DNA of 64,000 nucleotides from Viola odorata (Eukaryota; Streptophyta; Magnoliopsida; Malpighiales; Violaceae): NCBI GenBank assembly GCA_963691705.1, contig OY829544.1:37159917-37223916 (forward strand). The letters run 5' to 3'. Below the pieces are notes generated by a model. That model saw only the letters and a program-made list of their open reading frames with translations. It had not been told where the DNA came from and ran no database searches. The stretch's first letter is position 1. Every line of letters begins with the position of its first letter. Both the position numbers and the translations under genes were made by a program. Below are positions 57,350 through 64,000 of the stretch, in pieces.

Positions 57350-58658
57350 TAATCCAAGGCAAGAAATATAAAACAGTTTGATAGCAAGAAAAGCAGTAAA
57401 ATAGATATTAATCAGATGGGGTGAGATCTTAGCAAAAGGTCGTTTCTTCGGGTTGTTTTCTAGGTTGGTCAGTCATTGGCGCAAAAATATTCCAGACGCA
57501 TGCGCAGACCTGCTATAGGGACCGCGTTTCCACACCGCATCCCCTGCTTACCTTCTTAGATAAAAGTCACCCCCCGTTTCCACATATGAGATGACATTGA
57601 CATTCCACCATCCTCCCAGTCACGGATGCGGAGAGGCCACACTCAGAACGCCCATGTAGGGGAGGTAAGACAGATCTAGGGCGTGATAGCTCAGCTTGTC
57701 AAACTCATACCACATACCCTAGATAACTGTTTACCCCTAGACAGAGGCCTCTCGCGCTGTCTCCGCTAGGTGTCTACTACTATCCCAGGGCTTCGCGTCA
57801 GGTATAACCCTGGAAATGACGTTACTCATGCAGAAATACTAACAGTTGATCAGGCCCTTAACATTTCTAGACGAGCATAGAGTTAAAGCGATAAACAATC
57901 ATGTGTCACAAGAGAATATATTAAGCATGCATTAGGCCTCTTAACCGAACCCTACAACCCTTGAAACACCCTTTACTAAGAGGGTGTTTCTTAGCTACTC
58001 ATACTACAATATAAACAATAGATGATAATAAATATACAATAAATAATAGAGAGATTAGAGGAAACTGAAGAGATGAAATAGTATTAATCAAAAACTTCCC
58101 CTTTTACAAAGTTCGGCTGCTCCAAAATGCTAAGAGGAGATGATCCCTTCAAATTAGGGTAAGAGAGAGTGATGTATTAATTGCCTAAGTTCAGTCGTCC
58201 TCACAAAAACCCTAAAACTTAGTTTATATAGAATAAAGCTAGCTAGGGGACAAAAATAGCTAAGGGGAAGGAGGATGAACGGGGACGTGACAGCAGATGC
58301 CCTTTCAAAGGAATATTCTAGGATCCTGGCACGCCTGATAATCTTCTAGAAACGCATGGAATCCCGTGCGGATCTTTGAAGATGCTTCTCTTTGGTTTTG
58401 ATTAAGAGAAGATGCAGAGTTGTCGTGGCCGAGAGACAGCGCACTGGTCTGGTTTGCATCGGGTTTTGACAACAATCTGGTCTTCTAGGCCTTGAGGCTG
58501 GGAATCCTCAAAAATACTCCAAAAATGCTTCTTTTCGATCTTTTCCCTCTTTAAACGCTAATTTGCAATAAAGATTGAAATAAGGGTCAAATAGCGGAAT
58601 CAAGCCCCCGAAAGGGCTAGAAAAGAAGGCAAAATTGAGATCATGAAACGTGCTATCA
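57350..58658 (+). repeat. LTR related to that of Athila Y, lacking its first part
   Basis: 'gtcattggcgcaa', 'cccctgcttaccttc', 'ccaccatcctcc' and 'gaggtaagac' follow in the same order as in the Y LTR (21290-21490). It ends GTGCTATCA at 58658, like CTCTATCA in Y. The first 150-200 bp is missing. No internal element genes are next to it, so a truncated or solo LTR is most likely. Confidence 0.65.
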
Positions 58659-59551
58659 AACATATCTAAGAGCACGTGGATCGACATGAAAGGGCAGATT
58701 CTCAACGTAATATGTAATGCTCTTCATCGATTGTTGTTCATGCCCCATCTTTATTCTTCCAGCCGCCATCAGAAGTCTCTTCAAGGGAAAATTTCACCCC
58801 GACCACAGTGGGTGTACTGGTGTTTGGGTTACCTCCGGCAGCAGTGGGCTGACCGGAGAGGGCCTGTTTTAGGGTTTGTTTATGTTTTCAGTCTCTAATT
58901 GTTGTATATATTTGTCTATTAAATTAACAGATGGGATTTATAAATATATAATTATAACATAACAATTGAAGATATATACATACTGAAATAGGAACCATGT
59001 ATCCAGTCTGCTAAGAGCCTAAAAAATGGGTCAAAGATAATTATTATAGTGGAGATCTATCAAGCTACGCCCGAAACCTCTTTTTTTTATAAAATAAATA
59101 AAAATAGAAATAAAAAAAGAGAATTAAAAATGAAAAAAGTGGTGATTTCCTATCTTTATAATAAATTTACTGCTCTCCATTTAAGAAATTTAAGAATTTT
59201 GGGTCACCTCAACTACTTCTCTGCAAGACTGCGACACTCATTAAGGGTATAATACAAAACTCAGCTTCTACTCCGCACAAATTGGTTGCTCCTCCGGCTA
59301 GGCCAGCTGCCCCTCAGCGAAGTGCATGTGTCATGTGCATTTCTTTTCTATTTTTTCTTCTATTCTATTCTTCTTGTTTCCTCTCCTGGCACCGGCCCAA
59401 GTACCCAAACAAACATAAATATGTACACCACATAACCACATTGCCAAAACTATATTGCTACCAAATAGTTTCACGAAAAGAGTGATGCTTGTTAAATATA
59501 GTAATAAAAATATAATACTACTCTAAATTTGAAACTCACTACTAATATATA
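58659..59551. other. AT-rich intergenic DNA
   Basis: Nothing recognisable on either strand; short frames only. Confidence 0.5.
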
Positions 59552-59880
59552 CTTCCTCCGTCCTTTTTAATAGACGTTTGGGCCGTAAATCATTGTCCAC
59601 GAATAACTGACGCTTCCTCTCTTTTTTTTTTCAAAAATTACACTTTCAAATGACATGTCATTCGGCCTAGACTACACGTCATGCAAGTGATTAAACAGAA
59701 ATGAGAGGGAAAGCCAAAGGCTGAAGATTTAGAGGGAAAGAAAATTTTGGGGAAGGCGCGAAACAAAGGACTTTGTCCTCTGTTCTCATTGACAGCAAAA
59801 TTGAGAAGATTTCCCCGCTTCATCATTTGTCATTACTAAAAATAAAACTTAAAGTAGAATAATCAAAATTATTTCAAAGA

Positions 59881-60402
59881 TGGATGAGAGTGTTGTGGGT
59901 GTTTATTTCGACGACTCACAGTTTAATAGCACTTATTAATTTGATGATTCAGCCAACATGTTCGTTAAGAATTCCATTGATGTTGTGGAAGAGCAACGGG
60001 CTTATGTGGCTGATGTTTCTGCTGCAAGCGTAGAATATGAGAAGGATGAAATTATGGAGCACACATATGGGAATGAAGATGTGTGGAAGAGATAGGAGGA
60101 GAAGAAAAGGTTTCGCTATTGAAGGTTGTGGATGATGAAGTGGAATGTGGGCTTTTATCTGACGGAGGCATAGCCATTATTGGGGTCAGTGATTGTGTAG
60201 GGGTCAGTGATTGTGCCTCTATTTCTGGGATTGTTCACGGGGGGTTGTCTTTCGATTTGAATGAACAACCTCCACAGATAAGTGAAGCCAAGGACTTTGA
60301 TCTGAACAAGTTGTCAGCTGAAGGAAGGTGGAAGTTTGATGATCCGACCCGAGAAAGAGAGTTTATTGTGATGTTGCGATTGTTTCTTCCTGATTTCCAT
60401 TA
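59881..60402 (+). pseudogene. Acidic reading frame with FDLN motifs inside the mariner-like element
   Basis: Not recognised. Frame 1 from ATG 59881 (MDESVVGVYFDDSQ) has one TAA and ends about 60094. The sequence continues in another frame to 60402: VSLLKVVDDEVECGLLSD, SFDLNEQPP, DFDLNKLSAEG, TREREFIVMLRLFLPDFH. Very rich in Asp, Glu and Val. DLN-type motifs also occur in the N-termini of plant mariner transposases, so it could be an old N-terminal exon, but it lies on the strand opposite to the recognisable transposase part. Confidence 0.4.
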
Positions 60403-61029
60403 GATATGTTCTCTGCCTCTTGAACATGGTTAACATTTTGTATAATTTTGATGGGTTTTGTAACTCAACCCGGCCAGGGTTATTTAGAGTATGCACTGGC
60501 TAATTGTAGGTAGATTTATCTATTTGACCATATCCTCCAACCTAGAATCTAATCTTGGGATAGAAGAAGGTTTAGCTGATGTAATCTCGAGTGAAATGGA
60601 CATAATTGTTAATTCTGCAGCTAATACAACTTTTGATGAAAAACTTAAGCTCTTCTTGCAAGTATCAACAAGTTTGTGTTAGATGTTCTTGAAAAAAATC
60701 AGTTAGGTTCTTGTTCTCCTATCCCGTTAGAGGTTGTTATAGTTAGGATATTGTTGTTTTCTTGGTTGCAGCTTATGTTAATGGACCAAAAAAATGAAAA
60801 TTCTACCAACTTTGAATGTTGAAGATGAGATTAGACTTGCTTGGAATTGCAAGGAAACTTTGCATGAAAATGAAATGGTTCAAAAGTAAATTAAGTTTAA
60901 GATTGAAAGTAGAGAAACTGTTTATACTAATGATAGCAAGGAAAAAATAAAAAATAGAGAAGGGGATTGACATGAAGACGGAGGGGGAGCCTAAAGATAA
61001 GAAGAACATGGCCAAATGAAGTTAGGCAT

Positions 61030-61454
61030 GTATTGTGTGAATGCCCACACCAAACTGTTTTGACGCCTCCCTCATTGTTATTGCCTTCAACTTGCCATCT
61101 TCACTCCTCTCCAGCAGCATTGCGTAGACATTCAGACGTTCATCGTTCGATAGCTCCTTCCGGTTAGCTAACCAAATGTCACCACCAAACACTCAAATTA
61201 AAGGTGGAAATGATTGAAAATAAATTAAATATGACAGTTGGACAAAGTGTTTAAGTACCTCGTCGCCTGTTGATGTTTGGGATGTTCCGCTGCTGTGGTT
61301 GTTCATCGTCGCCGGAGAGGGTAGAAGACAACTGGTCAAGGCCAGGATAGTTGACTTCAGGGGATTCAGGGTTCCCAATTGGGATAGTTAGGTCTGGCCT
61401 GCCTTCCGGAGAAGACCCTGAAATATGGTTTAAATCGGCTATAGGAGAAGACAT
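61030..61454 (-). pseudogene. Mariner-like transposase, N-terminal exons
   Basis: Binds the terminal repeats. Exon 1 61454-61259 (MSSPIADLNHISG, PQQRNIPNINRRR) has a DLN motif. A 91 nt intron (61258-61168, GTACTTAA...TTTGGTTAG, phase 1) joins exon 2: ANRKELSNDERLNVYAMLLE then REASKQFGVGIHTIHA and a stop, the helix-turn-helix start of plant mariner transposases. The catalytic DDD part is absent. Confidence 0.7.
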
Positions 61455-61856
61455 CCCAGATTTTCAGAGAGATGAACACTGTTACTATTGTTGAATTGAA
61501 ATGGAGGAGGGAGATGTGGAAGAAGAACCCCATGTGTAATAAATAATCGAAAATGGGGGGATGGAAATGTAATTTGAATTTGGCCAAATTTTCTAGTTAA
61601 TCGAAATGCCCAAATTTAAGTGGGATCTAGGGTTTAGGGTTGGAGAGCAAAGAGAGTTGGAGGAAGAGACGAGGGTGAGGAAAGATTGATTTTTTTTTTT
61701 AATGGACTTTCGAAAATTCGAAAATTGATTTGAATTTTAAAAATGACGACCCTGGCCCATGCGTCAAACGAATGTTGGGTTGGCCCATGCGGGAAGCAGC
61801 CGGTCTTAATAACCTCGCTTATGGGCCCAACGTCTATTAATAAAAAACTTAAGGAG

Positions 61857-63580
61857 TACTACATAGTTACAATAATGTTTCTATAGACAAATTTAATCCG
61901 TTTTGTTTTACCTGTCACGTCTGTTTCACTTTAATTGGGATTTAGTATTCAATTTTTGGTCTCATTTAATAAACATGACGGACAATTCCAACCCACTTAA
62001 AAATATATGATAGAATCTGATAGATGTGACGTCTAACAAAAAAAAAATGAAAATCTCACGGGAAGTCTCACGATGTCTAACAAAAAATGGTCATTTGGAG
62101 TTGGCTTAACTATGATCTATGGGCGTGCAGTCATCATATAGATTATAAAAAAGTCGGTATATGAGTTGCATAATCAATATTACAAACTAATATATCATAA
62201 ATTACAAGATTAATTAATATAAAGGGTCAAAAATACATCATAAGTGACTAGTCATTTTGGTAACCAAATAATTATATTTTGCAGGATCTAATTTCTCTAT
62301 TGTTGATTAAAACATAACCTATAATTTTAAGTCAATCTCATCCATTCATTACAAATAGATGACTGAGATTTAATTGAATTTATTTAAAATTTAATAATTA
62401 TCAAGTAATTAAATTACTTCCTTTTTTTTCACATACATAAAAAAGAAAATAGATATTACTTACCTTAAGAAAAGGCTATCACCATTTAAGAAACAAAAAA
62501 ATCGTTAAATCCCAGCGTTATAAAAAAAATACCACTCAATTATATTTTTTGACAAAAAAATAGTCATTTATTTTATCGGTAGAAACTCCATCACCGTCAT
62601 TCATATATAATTACATTATTGCCAAAATTATGTTAATAATTCCTAAAAGTCAACTCTTTGTAGGTAGACCAAAATTTTATTGCCGAGAATGATTGAAGAA
62701 AAAAAGAAAACTATATATGACCTAATTAAACCTCTCCATTTGTTTGATATGAGCTTATAATAATATTTTTCATCCCACCATTCTTTAAATTTATTATACT
62801 TCGTACTTGTGAAAAAAAAAATTATAATTAGTGTCATTTATTTTTCACCATATATGTTAATCTAGTCCCAAACATCCATTATTCAGTCAAATATGTTATC
62901 TAGTAAAAAATTAATGTTATGCACCAAATTTGAAGAGTTAAGGATTGAGTTGGTATTTTAAATGTTGAATTTTGTACGAAATTTGGTTCCTCAACATTCA
63001 AAATACCAACTAATTAGTCTCTTACCTCTTAAAACTTGATGCAAGTCATCCTTTTACCGGTAAGTATGACGGTGCTACTATAATGTTATTGACTAAATTA
63101 ACATATATCGTGAATAATATAGATTAATTTTTTTTATAGTATAGAGACAATATGCACTAAAACGTTAACATAAATAATTATTGAATCTTTCTTATTAGAA
63201 AACAATTGACACAAATATACAAGAAAGAATGACAAATTACAAGAAAATGAAATTTGTGTTACATAGTTATTGTTATAAGAAAATTAATTATAATATCGAT
63301 ATGAAATTCTCGGATTAGGATGTCACATTACAATTTACAAGTGACTGTCCATTAATCTAGGCTACCAATAATAATAAAAGATTAAATAAAAAGCTATACT
63401 CTCTCAATCCCATGCATATTGCTTTGCCTTTGTATTAATAATAACAATTAAATGACGAAAGTTGCATGAAAGAACGATGACCTTTTATGAAAGCAAAAAA
63501 AAAGATTGCTCTCCCTTCGCTAGTTCTTAGACCATTAATAAATGTCATTGCTTATGACAAATAAAAGCTCTTGATATTGA
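61857..63580. other. AT-rich intergenic DNA
   Basis: No coding region, RNA gene or clear repeat on either strand. Homopolymer A/T runs are common. Confidence 0.55.
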
Positions 63581-63842
63581 CTCCCTCCATTTCCAATTAA
63601 CTGTCACTTTCCTATGGATTTTTATTGTTCATAATATTTGTCATTTTATCTTTTTCAAAGCATATATTTTGTGCAAATGATAAAAAAAAAATTTATGCAT
63701 CAACGCAATTTGATGATGGTGTGGTAATTTGAGTGAAAATTAGGAGTAAAAATGAAACAATTTGGAATAAAATAAGATCAAAGATTATTATCTTATAAAT
63801 TTTTACTATTTTAAAACGTCGTTTAATTGAAAATGGAGGGAG
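63581..63842. mobile_element. Stowaway-type MITE
   Basis: Ends CTCCCTCCATTTCCAATTAA and its inverted match TTAATTGAAAATGGAGGGAG; 262 bp and AT-rich. The right flank is TA; the left flank is GA, one change from the expected TA duplication. No coding capacity. The minus-strand frame at 63693-63995 that runs into it is a chance frame. Confidence 0.8.
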
Positions 63843-64000
63843 TATTATAGATATAGGACCGGGCGGTGAGGTGGAGGGATATATATATATATTTTTTTTT
63901 TTTAAGAACAAGAAGAAGATGAGAGGTAGGATTGCAAACAATGCACAGTGCGCAAACGCCATTAATGCATCCTGCAACACATCAACTAACCACATACTCC

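Larger units (their letters stand above)
59552..61856 (-). mobile_element. Mariner-like transposon
   Basis: Terminal inverted repeats of about 30 bp: left CTTCCTCCGTCCTTTTTAAT then AGACGTTTGGG, right its inverted match ending AAGGAG. TA flanks both ends (59550-59551, 61857-61858), the target duplication of Tc1/mariner elements. 2305 bp. It holds only the N-terminal part of a transposase, so it is a deletion derivative. Confidence 0.75.

Noticed and set aside
60491..60682. Plus-strand frame of 63 codons in the mariner-like element
   Set aside because: No conserved motif and no join to the frames on either side; probably chance.
63395..63500. Possible second Stowaway MITE (ACTCTCTCAATCCC)
   Set aside because: No matching inverted right end was found nearby.
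63693..63995. Minus-strand 100-codon frame at the window end
   Set aside because: Low-complexity Phe/Ile/Leu-rich translation of AT-rich DNA overlapping the MITE; no start context or domain.

Overview
This is plant nuclear DNA, most likely from a eudicot, and reads as a heterochromatic graveyard of nested transposable elements. The evidence is Ty3/gypsy elements of the Tat and Athila lineages, an L1-type LINE, hAT, PIF/Harbinger and mariner DNA transposons, a Stowaway MITE, short GT-AG introns and a plant F-box gene relic. No bacterial, organellar, rRNA, tRNA or CRISPR feature was seen, and no clearly intact host gene. Nearly every reading frame is interrupted; most breaks are single in-frame stops of the kind left by decay of methylated cytosine. 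The species cannot be named from sequence alone.

Layout. 1-500 is the 3' tail of an LTR inserted into an F-box/LRR pseudogene (503-1200, minus). A PIF/Harbinger-like element with TTA target duplications (1237-20662) sits 34 bp upstream of the F-box ATG. It was split by a 16 kb Tat element (1392-17359, plus; 497 bp LTRs; perfect 5 bp target duplication TTTGT). The Tat element carries gag-pol on the plus strand, then tandem repeats, then four genes on the opposite strand. Two of these (A, B) are long, related, coiled-coil-tailed genes with a phase-1 intron at the same place. The other two (C, D) are short genes, each with a TATA box exactly 68 nt before the ATG.

20923-36580 is a hAT transposon (transposase on minus) split by a 12.6 kb Athila element Y (21007-33646, minus) with gag, protease, RT, RNase H, integrase and a third 'Athila ORF-1' type reading frame. 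36580-36930 is another LTR tail. 36931-39116 plus 48328-50234 is a second Tat element (minus) of the same family as the first. Its gag is split by Athila element X (39117-48327, plus), which in turn holds a third Tat-family LTR (42260-42756, minus) with satellite-rich DNA attached.

50235-52480 is mostly unexplained, with one promoter-like or LTR-like stretch. 52483-57345 is a 5'-truncated LINE (minus). 57350-58658 is an LTR related to that of Y. 59552-61856 is a mariner-like element holding a spliced transposase N-terminus on minus and an unrecognised acidic reading frame on plus. 61857-64000 is AT-rich intergenic DNA with one Stowaway MITE (63581-63842).

How the parts work together: each retroelement once encoded its own copying machinery, and none looks able to make it now. 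The most interesting unit is the antisense gene set inside the 16 kb Tat element. It looks like a set of independently promoted, spliced genes carried by a retrotransposon against its own direction of transcription.
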